64,000 bases of DNA from positions 1 to 64,000 of the forward strand of contig NZ_QVPD01000006.1 of NCBI RefSeq assembly GCF_003416885.1. Reading direction: 5' to 3'. The notes beneath the pieces are model-generated. The model ran no database searches. It saw only the letters and a list, made by a program, of their open reading frames with translations, and was not told the DNA's origin. Position numbers and translations under genes: made by a program. This stretch comes from Cognatiluteimonas weifangensis (GTDB taxonomy: Bacteria > Pseudomonadota > Gammaproteobacteria > Xanthomonadales > Xanthomonadaceae). Below, piece after piece: positions 1-9,865 of this stretch. The first letter of the stretch is position 1; every line of letters starts with the position of its first letter.

Positions 1-95
1 GGCCTGTGCGGGACCGTCGGCGGCATGGATGCCGCCGAGGAGCCTACAGGGACGTATTCACGGCGTGTCCCGCACAGGCCGGGCCACCGGCTTCC
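1..95 (+). repeat. Palindromic repeat module B, copy B1 (cut by window start)
   Basis: The visible arm GGCCTGTGCGGGAC (1-14) is answered by its exact reverse complement at 67-80. The right arm continues to 95 with the same sequence as in the other B copies (16822-17010, 25231-25420, 53002-53109). Between the arms lie a perfect small hairpin (GGCGGCAT, two bases, ATGCCGCC) and the conserved core CCTACAGGGACGTATTCACG. The outer part of the left arm, and a preceding module A if there is one, lie outside the window. Open frames across it are repeat artefacts. Confidence 0.85.
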
Positions 96-136
96 TCCAT
101 GGAGGCTTCCGCACCTGAAGCATGAGTTCACCACAT

Positions 137-165
137 GTCTCACACAGGCCGGATCGCCGGCTTCC
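137..165 (+). repeat. Degenerate extra copy of the module B right arm
   Basis: This 29-bp stretch matches the B1 right arm at 67-95 at 24 of 29 positions and lies 70 bp downstream of it in the same direction. It looks like a decayed tandem duplicate of the arm. It is followed by a small perfect hairpin, GCGGGG-ACT-CCCCGC, at 169-183. Confidence 0.6.
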
Positions 166-274
166 CTCGCGGGGACTCCCCGCATTCTGGAAGAGAGTCA
201 ATTAAGAATTCCGCGCGCGGCAGTGGAGAGACACTTGATTGCCTCCGCCCCCTTTCGTTTGAGGGCGGGAAACG

Positions 275-301
275 GGCCGGTCGACCCCGGGTCGACCGGC
301 C
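275..301. repeat. 27-nt near-perfect palindrome downstream of ftsZ
   Basis: GGCCGGTCGACCC, one central base, then the exact reverse complement: a 13-bp stem with no real loop. It lies downstream of ftsZ in the direction of transcription. There is no T-tract, so it is not a classical intrinsic terminator, though it could block exonucleases or bind a dimeric protein. A weaker hairpin (CCGCCC/GGGCGG, 245-268) sits next to it. In related genomes lpxC follows ftsZ here, but no lpxC sequence is visible in the window. Confidence 0.6.
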
Positions 302-342
302 AAGACATCCTGCGGGCTGGCGCGCCCGAATCCGGTCCCGCG

Positions 343-364
343 TCAGTCGGCCTGGCGGCGCAGG
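343..364 (-). repeat. Duplicate of the ftsZ 3' end (distal copy)
   Basis: These 22 bp are identical to 543-564, which encode the last residues of FtsZ (LRRQAD) and its TGA. The two copies are offset by exactly 200 bp and enclose a 178-bp hairpin-rich stretch. This is what an insertion with target-site duplication, or a slippage event, at the ftsZ end would leave. Confidence 0.85.
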
Positions 365-542
365 GTGAGACGGCGCGCTTGCGAGGCATCGCCTCGCGCG
401 CCGTCGAACGCCCGGCCACGGGTGAGCACGAGGCGTCCCACGCGGCACTGCCGCGTGCCTCGGGCGAACGCCCCGCGCGCTGCGCGGGGCCGGCAAGCCG
501 GGCAGGGCCAGCCGAAGCCGCATTGCAGCGCCATGGACGGCA
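365..542. repeat. Hairpin array between the two ftsZ 3' ends
   Basis: Three consecutive strong hairpins are visible: 369-405 (bulged stem with GCGAGGC pairing GCCTCGC near the apex), 430-461 (ACGCGGCA-C-TGCCGCGT with a flanking GAGGC/GCCTC stem) and 470-490 (GCCCCGCGC-GCT-GCGCGGGGC). The spacers share GAACGCCC. The first hairpin resembles the one inserted in B3 (25301-25335) in layout and sequence. A 66-codon minus-strand frame starts on the ftsZ stop (TGATG at 541-545) and ends in the duplicated LRRQAD, but consists of hairpin sequence and is not called a gene. Confidence 0.7.
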
Positions 543-1790
543 TCAGTCGGCCTGGCGGCGCAGGAACGCCGGGATGTCCAGGTAGCTGCTGTCGCCGCCG
601 AAGTCAGCCGCCGCCGGGGTGGCGGCCCCTTGTTCGCCGCTGCTGCGGCCGCGCAGGTGCGCCGCGATGCCCTGACCGGGCCGGAACGGGTCGGCGACCT
701 CGTCGATCAGCATGCCGGTGGTGCCGTCGCGCTTGCCCGCCTGGGTGTTGATCAGCTGCACGTGCGGCTTGCGCGCCGGCTCGGCGCCGAAGTCCGCGCG
801 CTCGCCGCGCAGCGGCTGCCGCGAGACCGCGCGGTTGAGGCCGGTGGCGACCACGGTGACGCGGACGTCGTCCTGCATGTCCGGGTCGAGCACGGTGCCG
901 ATGACCACGGTCGCGTCCTCGCTGGCGAAGCCCTCGACGGTGCGGCCGACCTCGTCGAACTCGGCCATGGTGAAGTCCGGGCCGGCGGTGATGTTGACCA
1001 GGATGCCGTTGGCGCCGGACAGGTTGACGTCGTCGAGCAGCGGGTTCTGGATCGCCGCCTCGGCCGCCGCCTGGGCGCGGTCGTCGCCGCGAGCGTGGCC
1101 GGTGCCCATCATCGCCAGGCCCATCTCGCTCATCACCGTGCGCACGTCGGCGAAGTCGACGTTGATCAGGCCCGGGCGCACGATCAGGTCGGCAATGCCT
1201 TGCACCGCGCCCAGCAGCACGTCGTTGGCGGCGCGGAACGCCTGGATCATCGTCGCGTTGCGACCGAGCACGGTGATCAGCTTCTCGTTGGGGATGGTGA
1301 TCAGCGAGTCGCAATGCTGGCTCAGCTCGTCGATGCCCTTGAGCGCGACCTGCATGCGGCGGCGGCCCTCGAACGGGAACGGCTTGGTGACCACGGCCAC
1401 GGTCAGGATGCCCATCTCCTTGGCCAGCTGCGCCACCACCGGCGCGGCGCCGGTGCCGGTGCCGCCGCCCATGCCGGCGGTGATGAACACCATGTCGGCG
1501 CCCTGCAGCGCGTCCATGATCCGCTCGCGGTCCTCGAGCGCGGCCTGGCGGCCGACCTCGGGGTTCGCGCCCGCGCCCAGGCCCTTGGTGACGTTGCTGC
1601 CGAGCTGCAGCTGCAGCTTGGCGCCGCAGTTCTTGATCGCCTGCGCGTCGGTGTTGGCGGTGATGAATTCCACCCCGTCGACGCTGCTGCTGACCATGTG
1701 CGCCACGGCGTTGCCGCCGCCGCCGCCCACGCCGACCACCTTGATGACCGCGTTCGGGGCCATCTTCTCCACCAGTTCGAAATGCGCCAT
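543..1790 (-). CDS. ftsZ: Cell division protein FtsZ
   Basis: This is the tubulin-like GTPase that polymerises into the Z-ring at mid-cell and recruits the divisome. At 415 aa it is full length for the family. The GTP-binding signature GGGTGTG is at residues 108-114. The synergy-loop acidic residues appear in NVDFAD (N210, D212, D215). The C-terminal peptide ends DIPAFLRRQAD, the segment that binds FtsA and ZipA in this family. The start has a GAGGA ribosome site 7 nt upstream. It follows ftsA with a 125-nt gap, where an ftsZ-proximal promoter is possible (TTGGCA near 1848, -10 unclear). The bases for the last seven codons and stop are duplicated at 343-364. Confidence 0.98.
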   Translation of the reverse strand: MAHFELVEKMAPNAVIKVVGVGGGGGNAVAHMVSSSVDGVEFITANTDAQAIKNCGAKLQLQLGSNVTKGLGAGANPEVGRQAALEDRERIMDALQGADMVFITAGMGGGTGTGAAPVVAQLAKEMGILTVAVVTKPFPFEGRRRMQVALKGIDELSQHCDSLITIPNEKLITVLGRNATMIQAFRAANDVLLGAVQGIADLIVRPGLINVDFADVRTVMSEMGLAMMGTGHARGDDRAQAAAEAAIQNPLLDDVNLSGANGILVNITAGPDFTMAEFDEVGRTVEGFASEDATVVIGTVLDPDMQDDVRVTVVATGLNRAVSRQPLRGERADFGAEPARKPHVQLINTQAGKRDGTTGMLIDEVADPFRPGQGIAAHLRGRSSGEQGAATPAAADFGGDSSYLDIPAFLRRQAD

Positions 1791-1915
1791 GTCCGTGTCC
1801 TCTGTTCTGTGCCGCTAGTTGTTGTGGAATCGGGTTGTGTTGCCAAGTACCGCAATCGCCCTGCCTGCCCTGCCGCCGGCGCGCCGTCGCGCCGGTGCTC
1901 GTTCGCGCCGCGGCG

Positions 1916-3151
1916 TCAGAACTCGCCGCGGTACCAGTTCTTCAGCTTGTTGAAGAAGCTGCCGGCGCGTCCGGTCGGGATCACCGGCCGCCGCGGGTGC
2001 TCGATCTGGCTGCCCATCAGCAGCAGGCCGACGCCGGTGGCGTGCACCGGGTTGCCGACCACCTCGCCCAGGCCGGTGACGTGCTGCGGGATGCCCACGC
2101 GCACCGGCATCTGCAGCATCTCCTCGGCCAGCTCGACCACGCCTTCCATCTTCGAGGCACCGCCGGTGAGCACCATGCCGGCGCGCACCAGCTCCTCGAA
2201 GCCGCTGCGGCGCAGCTCGGCCTGCACCATCTCGAAGATCTCCTCGTAGCGGCCCTGCACAGCCTGCGCCAGCGAATGCCGCGGCAGCCGCCGCGGCGGC
2301 CGCTCGCCGACGCTGGGCACCTGGATGCTTTCCTCGGCGGTGGCCAGCTGCGCCAGCGCGCAGGCGTAGCGGACCTTGATCTGCTCGGCTTCCGGCGTCG
2401 GCGTGCGCAGCATGTGCGCGATGTCGTTGGTGACGTGGTCGCCGGCGATCGGCAGCGAGGCGGTGTGGCTGATCGCGCCCTGCACGAACACCGCCAGGTC
2501 GGTGGTGCCGGCGCCGATGTCCACCAGCGCCACGCCGAGCTCGCGCTCGTCGGCGGTCAGCACCGCGGTCGCGGAAGCCAGCGGCGACAGGATCAGGTCG
2601 TCGACCTGCAGGCCGCAGCGCTGCACGCATTTGCTGATGTTGGCGGCGGCCGAGTTCGCGCACACCACCAGGTGCGCATGCACCTCCAGGCGCACGCCGG
2701 TCATGCCGACCGGGTTGCGGATGCCTTCCTGCGAGTCGTCGAGCACGTATTCGCGCGGGATCGCGTGCAGGATCTTCTGGTCGGCCGGGATCGCCACCGC
2801 CTTGGCCGCCTCGAGCACGCGGTCCAGGTCGCCCCAGGTCACCTCGCCGTCGCGGATCGGCACGATCCCGGGCGAGTTGCGGCACTGCACGTGGTTGCCG
2901 GAGATCGACGCGTACACCGAGCGGATCTCGCAGCCGGCCATCAGCTCGGCCTCCTCCACCGCGCGCTGGATCGACTGCACCGTGGATTCGATGTCGACCA
3001 CCACCCCGCGGCGCAGGCCGCGCGATTCGTGCGAGCCGATGCCGATCACTTCGATCGGGTTGCCCGGCGAATATTCACCCACCAGCGCCACCACCTTGGA
3101 GGTGCCGATGTCCAGGCCGACGATCAGAGCCTTGTCACCCTTGCGATTCAT
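1916..3151 (-). CDS. ftsA: Cell division protein FtsA
   Basis: FtsA is the actin-fold ATPase that tethers FtsZ filaments to the inner membrane and signals to FtsW/FtsI. The protein is 411 aa. It shows the phosphate-1 motif GLDIGTSK near the N terminus, the DIGAGTTD nucleotide-binding motif, the TGGAS motif late in the protein, and the C-terminal amphipathic helix FFNKLKNWYRGEF that inserts in the membrane. The ATG at 3151 was chosen over upstream in-frame extensions because it has a GGAAGGAC ribosome site and its ATG overlaps the ftsQ stop (ATGA). Confidence 0.97.
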   Translation of the reverse strand: MNRKGDKALIVGLDIGTSKVVALVGEYSPGNPIEVIGIGSHESRGLRRGVVVDIESTVQSIQRAVEEAELMAGCEIRSVYASISGNHVQCRNSPGIVPIRDGEVTWGDLDRVLEAAKAVAIPADQKILHAIPREYVLDDSQEGIRNPVGMTGVRLEVHAHLVVCANSAAANISKCVQRCGLQVDDLILSPLASATAVLTADERELGVALVDIGAGTTDLAVFVQGAISHTASLPIAGDHVTNDIAHMLRTPTPEAEQIKVRYACALAQLATAEESIQVPSVGERPPRRLPRHSLAQAVQGRYEEIFEMVQAELRRSGFEELVRAGMVLTGGASKMEGVVELAEEMLQMPVRVGIPQHVTGLGEVVGNPVHATGVGLLLMGSQIEHPRRPVIPTGRAGSFFNKLKNWYRGEF

Positions 3152-3918
3152 GTCCGTCCTTCCGTACTGCGCCGGTCCGCGCCTGCGCGGGGCCGGGGCG
3201 GGGTTGCGGTTTGCGGCGGTTGTGCCGGCGCCCAGCTCAGGGCGAAGCCGTTGGTGTAGCGCAGGTCCGCGCGCGCCAGCGGCCGCTGCTGCTGCGACAG
3301 CAGCTGCGGCAGCAGCCGCGCGAAACGCGCCAGCCGCAGCCGCGCCTCGCTGCTGCCGACCACCACGTCGGTGCCGTCGGACAGCCGCAGCGACCAGCTG
3401 CCGCGCCGGTCCAGGGTCAGCGCGCGCACGTCGATGCCGCTGGGCGCGAACAGCACCCGCGCCTCGTTGTAGAGCGCGACCACCGCGGCGACGCGCGCGT
3501 CGGGGCCGTCCAGGCGCGGCAGGCCCCTGGGCACCGCGATCCCGGCCGCCGGAAACAGCCGGCCCTGCTCCGACAGCAGCCGGTCCGCGCCCCACTGCGC
3601 GAACGGCCGGTGCTCGACGATCCGCACCTCCAGCACGTCCGGCCAGCGCTTGCGCACCTCGGCGTGCTCGACCCACGGCAACGCCGCCACCGCGGCCCGG
3701 GCGTCGCCCAGACGCACCGCGAAGAACCCGCGCTGCGCGTACGGCAGCAGCGTCTGCTGCAGGCGCGCCGCGTCCACCCGCTGCAGCGCGCCCTGCACCC
3801 GCAGCGTGCGCAGCGGCCAGCGCTCGGCGCCGATCCAGCCATTGACCACGGCCACCACCGGCAGCGCCACCAGCAGCACGGCCAGAGTCCAGGCGAGCAG
3901 GCGCAGGATCGCGTTCAT
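3148..3918 (-). CDS. ftsQ: Cell division protein FtsQ
   Basis: FtsQ is a bitopic inner-membrane divisome protein linking early and late division proteins. The 256-aa product has a short cytoplasmic tail, one membrane helix (about residues 6-26), then a POTRA domain beginning [14 protein letters not shown] and the FtsQ beta domain. Sequence conservation in this family is low; the call rests on the POTRA-type segment, the topology, and the place between ddlB and ftsA. Start and stop both overlap their neighbours as ATGA. The C terminus is a proline/arginine-rich tail. Confidence 0.93.
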   Translation of the reverse strand: MNAILRLLAWTLAVLLVALPVVAVVNGWIGAERWPLRTLRVQGALQRVDAARLQQTLLPYAQRGFFAVRLGDARAAVAALPWVEHAEVRKRWPDVLEVRIVEHRPFAQWGADRLLSEQGRLFPAAGIAVPRGLPRLDGPDARVAAVVALYNEARVLFAPSGIDVRALTLDRRGSWSLRLSDGTDVVVGSSEARLRLARFARLLPQLLSQQQRPLARADLRYTNGFALSWAPAQPPQTATPPRPRAGADRRSTEGRT

Positions 3919-4877
3919 GGCCCCGCTCCCTGGGCCACGGTCATCTCCAGGATCCGCCAGCACAGCTCCTCGAACGACACCCCGAAGGCGGCGGCGGACT
4001 TGGGCATCAGCGAATGGCTGGTCATGCCCGGCGCGGTGTTGGCCTCCAGCAGCCAGTTGCGGCCGTCGCGGTCGCGCATGAAGTCGATCCGCGCCCAGCC
4101 GCGCAGGTCGAGCGCGGCGAACGCGCGCTCGGCCTGCTCGCGCGCCTGCGCCTCGCCGGCCTCGTCGAGACCGGGGCAGATGTACTGGGTGTCCTCGGCG
4201 ACGTACTTGGCGTTGTAGTCGTACCAGGCGCCCTTGGGCACGATGTGGATGCTGGCCAGCGCCTGGCCGCCGAGCACGCCGATGGTGTATTCGCCGCCCT
4301 CGATCAGCTGCTCCATCAGCAGCTCGCCCGGGTATTGCGCGGCCAGCGCGATCGCGGCGTCCAGGTCGGCCTCGCCGTAGACGCGGCTGACGCCGACGCT
4401 GGAGCCCTCGCAGGCCGGCTTGACGATCACCGGCAGGCCGAGTTCGCGCGCCGCCGCGTGCACGTCGGCGCCGCGCGACAGGCGCACGTAGCGCGGCGTC
4501 GGCAGGCCCAGCGCCAGCCACACCTGCTTGCTGCGGATCTTGTCCATCGACAGCGCGCTGCCGAGCACGCCCGAGCCGGTGTAGGGCACGCCCAGCGCCT
4601 CCAGCAGGCCCTGCAGCACGCCGTCCTCGCCACCGCCCTTGTTACCGTGGAGGACGTGGAACACGCGGTCGAAGTGCCCGTCCTGCAGCTCGCGCAGCAG
4701 GTTGGGGATGCCGTCGACCGCGTCGGCGCGCACGCCGCGCGCGCGCAGCGCGGCCAGCACGTTGCGGCCGGAGTCCAGCGACACCTCGCGCTCGGCGCTG
4801 GTGCCGCCCATCAGCACCGCGACGTGGCCGAACACGGCCGGGTCCTGGACGCGCAGCGGCGGCAGCCGCACGCTCAC
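3915..4877 (-). CDS. ddlB: D-alanine--D-alanine ligase B
   Basis: It joins two D-alanines with ATP in the cytoplasm, supplying the dipeptide that MurF adds. The 320-aa protein has the N-terminal motif [17 protein letters not shown], the [10 protein letters not shown] segment (usually HGxxGEDG, here slightly expanded), the ATP-grasp motif [13 protein letters not shown], and the Mg-binding end [15 protein letters not shown]. The start is GTG at 4877, with an AAGGAG ribosome site 7 nt upstream and a GTGA overlap with the murC stop; a much longer open frame upstream is a shadow of murC. Confidence 0.97.
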   Translation of the reverse strand: MSVRLPPLRVQDPAVFGHVAVLMGGTSAEREVSLDSGRNVLAALRARGVRADAVDGIPNLLRELQDGHFDRVFHVLHGNKGGGEDGVLQGLLEALGVPYTGSGVLGSALSMDKIRSKQVWLALGLPTPRYVRLSRGADVHAAARELGLPVIVKPACEGSSVGVSRVYGEADLDAAIALAAQYPGELLMEQLIEGGEYTIGVLGGQALASIHIVPKGAWYDYNAKYVAEDTQYICPGLDEAGEAQAREQAERAFAALDLRGWARIDFMRDRDGRNWLLEANTAPGMTSHSLMPKSAAAFGVSFEELCWRILEMTVAQGAGP

Positions 4878-6343
4878 GGCGCCGCTCCTTCGGCCGTGGC
4901 CGCGGCGAAACCGGCCGCCGCCAGCTGCTGCGCGGCCTGGCCGATGTCGCCGGCGCCCATCAGCAGCAGCAGGTCGCCGTCGCGCAGGATGTCGGGCAGC
5001 ACCGTGGCCAGGTCGCCGACGCTGTCCACCACCACCGGGTCGATGCGGCCGCGGGCGCGGATCGCCCGCGCCAGCGCGCGCGCGTCGGCACCGGCGATCG
5101 GCGCCTCGCCGGCCGGGTAGACCTCGCTCAGCACCAGCGCATCGACCGACGACAGCACCCCGGCGAAATCGTCCAGCAGGTCGCGGGTGCGGGTGTAGCG
5201 ATGCGGCTGGAACGCGACCACCAGGCGCTTGTCCGGCCAGCCGCCGCGCGCGGCGGCGAACACCGCTTCCAGCTCCTTGGGATGGTGGCCGTAGTCGTCC
5301 ACCAACTGCACCCGCGCCCCCTTGGCGGTGGTCAGCTGCGCCAGCAGGTTGAAGCGGCGGCCGATGCCCTGGAACTTCTGCAGCGCGCGCGCGATCGCGT
5401 CGGGGCCGATCCCGAGTTGCCAGCCGACCGCGGCCGCGGCCAGCGAGTTGAGCACGTTGTGACGGCCCGGCAGCGCCAGTTCGATCTCGGTGCGGCTGGC
5501 GTCGGGCAGGCACAGGGTGTAGCGCATGCGGGCGCCGTCCTGGCGCACGTCCTGCGCACGCACGTCGGCGGCGTCGCTGAAGCCGTAGGTCATCACGTGG
5601 CGCGAGGTGGTGCCGGCGAGCGCGGCGACTTCCGGGTCGTCGATGCACAGCACCGCCAGGCCGTAGAACGGCAGCCGGTGCAGGAATTCGGCGAACGCCG
5701 CCTGCACCCGGGCGAAATCGCCGCCGTAGTTCTCCAGGTGGTCGGCGTCGATGTTGGTGACGATGGCAACCAGCGGATTCAGGCGCAGGAAGCTGCCGTC
5801 GCTCTCGTCGGCCTCGGCCACCAGCCACTGGCCACCGCCCAGGCGCGCGTTGGCGCCGGCGGCCAGCAGCTTGCCGCCGATGACGAAGGTCGGGTCCAGC
5901 CCGCCCTCGCCGAGCACGCTGGCCAGCAGCGAGGTGGTGGTGGTCTTGCCGTGGGTGCCGGCGACCGCGATGCCGCGACGAAAGCGCATCAGCTCGGCCA
6001 GCATTTCCGCGCGCGGCACCACCGGGATGCGGCGCGCACGCGCTTCGACCAGCTCCGGGTTGTCGCGCTTGATCGCGCTGGAAGCGACCACGCAATCGGC
6101 GCCGTGCACGTGCTCGGCGGCGTGGCCGCGGTGGATGCTGGCGCCCAGCGAGGCCAGGCGCCGGGTCACCGCATTGTCGGCGTTGTCGGAGCCGGACACG
6201 GTGTAGCCCAGGGTGCACAGCACCTCGGCGATGCCGCTCATGCCGACCCCGCCGATGCCGACGAAGTGCACGCGGTTGGCGGCCCCGTCCAGACGGGTGC
6301 GGGCCAGGTCGCGGCTGGCGAGCATGCGACGGACGGCGCTCAT
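4874..6343 (-). CDS. murC: UDP-N-acetylmuramate--L-alanine ligase MurC
   Basis: First Mur ligase: adds L-alanine to UDP-MurNAc with ATP in the cytoplasm. At 489 aa it is the usual length. The N-terminal UDP-binding glycine motif ([14 protein letters not shown]) is at residues 27-40 and the ATP P-loop GTHGKTTTT at 129-137. The central domain contains EADESDGSF and [14 protein letters not shown], and the C-terminal domain DDYGHHPKE. The ATG at 6343 has AAGGAG 5 nt upstream and overlaps the murG stop (ATGA). Confidence 0.98.
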   Translation of the reverse strand: MSAVRRMLASRDLARTRLDGAANRVHFVGIGGVGMSGIAEVLCTLGYTVSGSDNADNAVTRRLASLGASIHRGHAAEHVHGADCVVASSAIKRDNPELVEARARRIPVVPRAEMLAELMRFRRGIAVAGTHGKTTTTSLLASVLGEGGLDPTFVIGGKLLAAGANARLGGGQWLVAEADESDGSFLRLNPLVAIVTNIDADHLENYGGDFARVQAAFAEFLHRLPFYGLAVLCIDDPEVAALAGTTSRHVMTYGFSDAADVRAQDVRQDGARMRYTLCLPDASRTEIELALPGRHNVLNSLAAAAVGWQLGIGPDAIARALQKFQGIGRRFNLLAQLTTAKGARVQLVDDYGHHPKELEAVFAAARGGWPDKRLVVAFQPHRYTRTRDLLDDFAGVLSSVDALVLSEVYPAGEAPIAGADARALARAIRARGRIDPVVVDSVGDLATVLPDILRDGDLLLLMGAGDIGQAAQQLAAAGFAAATAEGAAP

Positions 6344-7443
6344 GCGGTCTCCTTGGGGGTGGCGAGGGCGAGCACGGCATCGGCGACGCGTTCGGCGGCG
6401 TCGGGCCGGGCCAGCGCGCGCGCGGCTTCGGCCATCGCCAGCCGGCGCTGCGGATTGGCGGCGAGCACGCTCAAGGTGGCGCGCAGTTCCTCGACCAGGG
6501 CCGCGCCCTGCGGCAGCAGCACGGCGGCGCCGCGCTCGACCAGGTATTCGGCGTTGCGGGTCTGGTGGTCGTCGACCGCCTGCGGGAACGGCACCAGCAC
6601 GCTGCCGATGCCGGCGGCGCACAGTTCGGCCAGGGTCAGCGCGCCGGCGCGACAGACCACCAGGTCGGCGCCGGCGTAGGCCGCGGCCATGTCGGCGATG
6701 AACGGCTCCACGGTGGCGGCCACCCCGGCCCGGGCGTAGGCGCGCTCGGCGTCCTCGCGCAGCTTCTCGCCGCACTGGTGGCGGACCACGATCTTGCCGG
6801 TGAGGGTGGCCAGCGCGCGCGGCAACGCGTCGTTGAGCGCGCGCGCGCCCTGGCTGCCGCCCAGCACCAGCAGCCGCAACGCCCCGCTGCGGGTGGCGAA
6901 GCGCTGCGCCGGCGGCGGCAACGCCGCGATCTCGCCGCGCACCGGATTGCCGACCACGTCTTCGGCGACGCCCCTGAAGGTCTGCGGGAACCCGGTCAGC
7001 ACCCGCCGCGCGAACCGCGCCAGCACGCGGTTGGTCAGGCCCGGGGCGCGGTTCTGCTCGTGCACCAGCAGCGGCACCCCGCGCAGCCGCGCGGCAATGC
7101 CGCCGGGGCCGGCGGCGTAACCGCCGAAGCTGATCACCGCCGACGGCTGCCGCGCGCGCATCACCCGCGAGGCGGCGCGGATCGCGCGGAACACGCGCCA
7201 GGGCGCGCCGAGCAGGGCGAGCACGCCCTTGCCGCGCAGGCCCTTGACCGCGATCGTGTCGATGGCGATGCCGTGCTGCGGCACCAGCCGCGTCTCCATG
7301 CCGGCGTCGGCACCCAGCCATGCCACCGGCACTCCGCGCGCGCGCAGCGCCGCGGCCACCGCCAGGCCCGGGAAGATGTGCCCGCCGGTGCCGCCGGCGA
7401 GGATCAGCACCGGCCCGTCGCGACGCGTGCGGGCGGCGCTCAC
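6340..7443 (-). CDS. murG: Undecaprenyldiphospho-muramoylpentapeptide N-acetylglucosaminyltransferase MurG
   Basis: Peripheral membrane glycosyltransferase (GT28) that adds GlcNAc to lipid I to make lipid II on the inner face of the membrane. The 367-aa product begins with [17 protein letters not shown], the acceptor-binding loop. It has [23 protein letters not shown], the UDP-binding GGSQGA loop and [14 protein letters not shown] near the C terminus. The GTG start at 7443 overlaps the ftsW stop (GTGA) behind a TGAGGAA ribosome site. Confidence 0.98.
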   Translation of the reverse strand: MSAARTRRDGPVLILAGGTGGHIFPGLAVAAALRARGVPVAWLGADAGMETRLVPQHGIAIDTIAVKGLRGKGVLALLGAPWRVFRAIRAASRVMRARQPSAVISFGGYAAGPGGIAARLRGVPLLVHEQNRAPGLTNRVLARFARRVLTGFPQTFRGVAEDVVGNPVRGEIAALPPPAQRFATRSGALRLLVLGGSQGARALNDALPRALATLTGKIVVRHQCGEKLREDAERAYARAGVAATVEPFIADMAAAYAGADLVVCRAGALTLAELCAAGIGSVLVPFPQAVDDHQTRNAEYLVERGAAVLLPQGAALVEELRATLSVLAANPQRRLAMAEAARALARPDAAERVADAVLALATPKETA

Positions 7444-8783
7444 GGGCGCTTCCTCAGGCCGAGCGCGGCCGGCGCGCGGGCGTGCGTCGGGCCGGCCACG
7501 GGCTCGACCCGCTGCCGCAGGCGCGCGCTGCCGCGCGCGAGCTTGCCGGCGGCCGGCAGCGGCGGCTGCGCGGTCGGCGGCGGCGGCGTGCGCACCACCT
7601 CCGCCAGCGGCGCCGCCTCGCCGCGCCGCAGCGCGACCTGGCGCTGCGCGCGCTCGAGCTCGTAGCTCACCCGCAACAGCAGCCCCAGCGCGGCGCAGGT
7701 CATCAGCACGCTGGAGCCGCCGGAGGACACCAGCGGCAGGGTCAGGCCCTTGGTCGGCAGCAACCCGAGGTTGACGCCGATCGAAACGAAACTCTGCAGG
7801 CTCACCAGCAAGGCGATGCCGAACGCGCAATAGCCGGCGAAATGCCGGCGCATCTCCACGCACTTGAGCCCGATCCAGAAACCGCGCCCAGCCAGCAGCG
7901 CGTAGGCGCCGATCACCGCGCATACGCCGACGAAACCCAGCTCCTCGGCGATCACCGCCAGGATGAAGTCGGTGTGCGCCTCCGGCAGGTAGGCGAGCTT
8001 CTGCACCGAGGCGCCGAGGCCGACCCCGAACCACTCCCCGCGCCCGACCGCCATCAGCGCGTTGGTCAGCTGGTAGCCGCTGTTGAACGGGTCCGCCCAC
8101 GGATCCAGGAACGAGGTGAAACGACGCACGCGGTAAGGTTCGGCGATCGCGACCATCGCCAGCAGCGGCAGCCCGACCAGCACCGGCCCGAACATCCGCG
8201 GCATGTTGACCCCGCCCAGCACCAGCATCCCCGCGGTCACCGCCAGGATCAGCGACAGCGAGCCGAAGTCCGGCTGCGCGATCAGCAGCGCCACCAGCAG
8301 CACCGCCACCCCCAGCGGCTTGAGCATCGCCGACCAGGTCGCGGTCACGTCCTCGCTGTAGCGCTTGAGGTAGGAGGCGAGCCAGACGATGTACAGCAGC
8401 TTCACCGCCTCCACCGCCTGGAAGTTGGCGATGCCCAGGTTGAGCCAGCGGCGCGCGCCGTTGACGCTGACGCCGATGCCCGGCACGAACACCAGCAGCA
8501 GCAGCACGAAACAGGCCAGCAGCAGCCACTGCCCCTGCTGCTCCACCGCCTTGAGCTCGGTGCGCATCAGCCACAGCGCCAGCGCGCAGCCCACCGCCAG
8601 GAACACCACGTGGCGGCCGAGGAAATAGAACGGGCCCACGCCCAGGCCTTCGCCGATCGCGATCGAGCTGGAAGCGACCATCACCACGCCGAAGCAGGCC
8701 AGCGCGATCGACACCCCGAGCAGCCACGGGTCGTGGCGGCCGCCGATGGCGTCGAGTCGGGTCGCCTGGTGCAGGTCGGTCAT
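7440..8783 (-). CDS. ftsW: Lipid II polymerase FtsW (SEDS family)
   Basis: Polytopic inner-membrane SEDS glycosyltransferase that polymerises septal glycan with FtsI. The 447-aa protein has about ten hydrophobic segments. SEDS landmarks visible are [16 protein letters not shown], the extracellular loop [28 protein letters not shown] (written here only as a landmark, split [12 protein letters not shown] / LPEAHTDFI), EELGFVG and [10 protein letters not shown]. The cytoplasmic C-terminal tail is long, proline- and arginine-rich. Its ATG shares one base with the mraY stop (TGATG). No murD lies between mraY and ftsW, where many proteobacteria have it. Confidence 0.97.
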   Translation of the reverse strand: MTDLHQATRLDAIGGRHDPWLLGVSIALACFGVVMVASSSIAIGEGLGVGPFYFLGRHVVFLAVGCALALWLMRTELKAVEQQGQWLLLACFVLLLLVFVPGIGVSVNGARRWLNLGIANFQAVEAVKLLYIVWLASYLKRYSEDVTATWSAMLKPLGVAVLLVALLIAQPDFGSLSLILAVTAGMLVLGGVNMPRMFGPVLVGLPLLAMVAIAEPYRVRRFTSFLDPWADPFNSGYQLTNALMAVGRGEWFGVGLGASVQKLAYLPEAHTDFILAVIAEELGFVGVCAVIGAYALLAGRGFWIGLKCVEMRRHFAGYCAFGIALLVSLQSFVSIGVNLGLLPTKGLTLPLVSSGGSSVLMTCAALGLLLRVSYELERAQRQVALRRGEAAPLAEVVRTPPPPTAQPPLPAAGKLARGSARLRQRVEPVAGPTHARAPAALGLRKRP

Positions 8784-9865
8784 CAGCGCACCTTCAACGT
8801 CGCCAGCCCGATCAGCACCAGCACCACCGAGATGATCCAGAAGCGCACGATCACGCGCGGCTCGGGCCAGCCCTTGAGCTCGAAGTGGTGGTGGATCGGC
8901 GCCATCCGGAACACGCGCTTGCCGGTGAGCTTGAACGAGGCCACCTGGATCATCACCGACAGCGTCTCGACCACGAACACGCCGCCCATGATCACCAGTA
9001 CCAGTTCCTGGCGCACGATCACCGCGATGGTGCCCAGCACCGCGCCCAGCGCCAGCGCGCCGATGTCGCCCATGAACACCATCGCCGGATAGGTGTTGAA
9101 CCACAGAAAGCCCAGCCCGGCGCCGGCGATCGCGGCGCAGATGATCACCAGCTCGCCGGCATTGGGGATGCGCGGGATCTGCAGGTAGCTGGCGAACTGG
9201 GCGTGGCCGGAGGCGTAGGCGAACACGCCCAGCGCGCAGGCCACCAGCACCGTGGGCATGATCGCCAGGCCGTCGAGGCCGTCGGTGAGGTTGACCGCAT
9301 TGGAAAAGCCGACGATCCAGAAGTAGGCGATGAACACGAAGCTCACGCTCACCAGCGGCAGCGCCACCGACTTGAACATCGGGATGTAGAAGGTGGTCGC
9401 CGCCGGCACGTCGGCGCTGTAGTACAGGTACAGGCCGACCGCGAGGCCGAGGACCGATTGCAGCAGGTACTTCCAGCGCGACTTCAGGCCGTTGGGGTCG
9501 CGCTTGACGATCTTGATCCAGTCGTCGTACCAGCCAATCGCGCCATAGGCGACCATCACCAGCAGCACCAGCCACACGTACTTGTTGCGCAGGTCGCCCC
9601 ACAGCAGCACCGAGGCGAGCACGGTGGACAGGATCAGCGCCCCGCCCATGGTCGGGGTACCGGCCTTGGAGAAGTGGCTCTTGGGCCCCTCCTGGCGGAT
9701 CGGCTGGCCCTTGAATTCGGCCAGCTTGCGGATCATCGCCGGGCCCCACCACAACGCCAGCGCCAGCGCGGTCAGCGCGCTGAGGATGCCACGGAAGGTG
9801 AGGTAGCCGAACAGCCCGAACAGGCTCTGCAGCTGCTCCAGCCAGCGGGTGAGCTCAAGCAGCAT
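8783..9865 (-). CDS. mraY: Phospho-N-acetylmuramoyl-pentapeptide-transferase MraY
   Basis: Integral membrane enzyme that transfers phospho-MurNAc-pentapeptide to undecaprenyl phosphate, making lipid I. The 360-aa length is standard. Catalytic signatures are [15 protein letters not shown] (the aspartate pair), [24 protein letters not shown] and the APIHHHFE histidine loop, spread over about ten membrane helices. The start overlaps the murF 3' end by 11 nt. Confidence 0.98.
   Translation of the reverse strand: MLLELTRWLEQLQSLFGLFGYLTFRGILSALTALALALWWGPAMIRKLAEFKGQPIRQEGPKSHFSKAGTPTMGGALILSTVLASVLLWGDLRNKYVWLVLLVMVAYGAIGWYDDWIKIVKRDPNGLKSRWKYLLQSVLGLAVGLYLYYSADVPAATTFYIPMFKSVALPLVSVSFVFIAYFWIVGFSNAVNLTDGLDGLAIMPTVLVACALGVFAYASGHAQFASYLQIPRIPNAGELVIICAAIAGAGLGFLWFNTYPAMVFMGDIGALALGAVLGTIAVIVRQELVLVIMGGVFVVETLSVMIQVASFKLTGKRVFRMAPIHHHFELKGWPEPRVIVRFWIISVVLVLIGLATLKVR

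Noticed and set aside
25..585. Open frames of 66-186 codons across the left-end repeats and the hairpin array
   Set aside because: They encode the translated palindromes (words like SRRVPHRPGHRLP that recur at every B copy) and have no ribosome sites or family resemblance.
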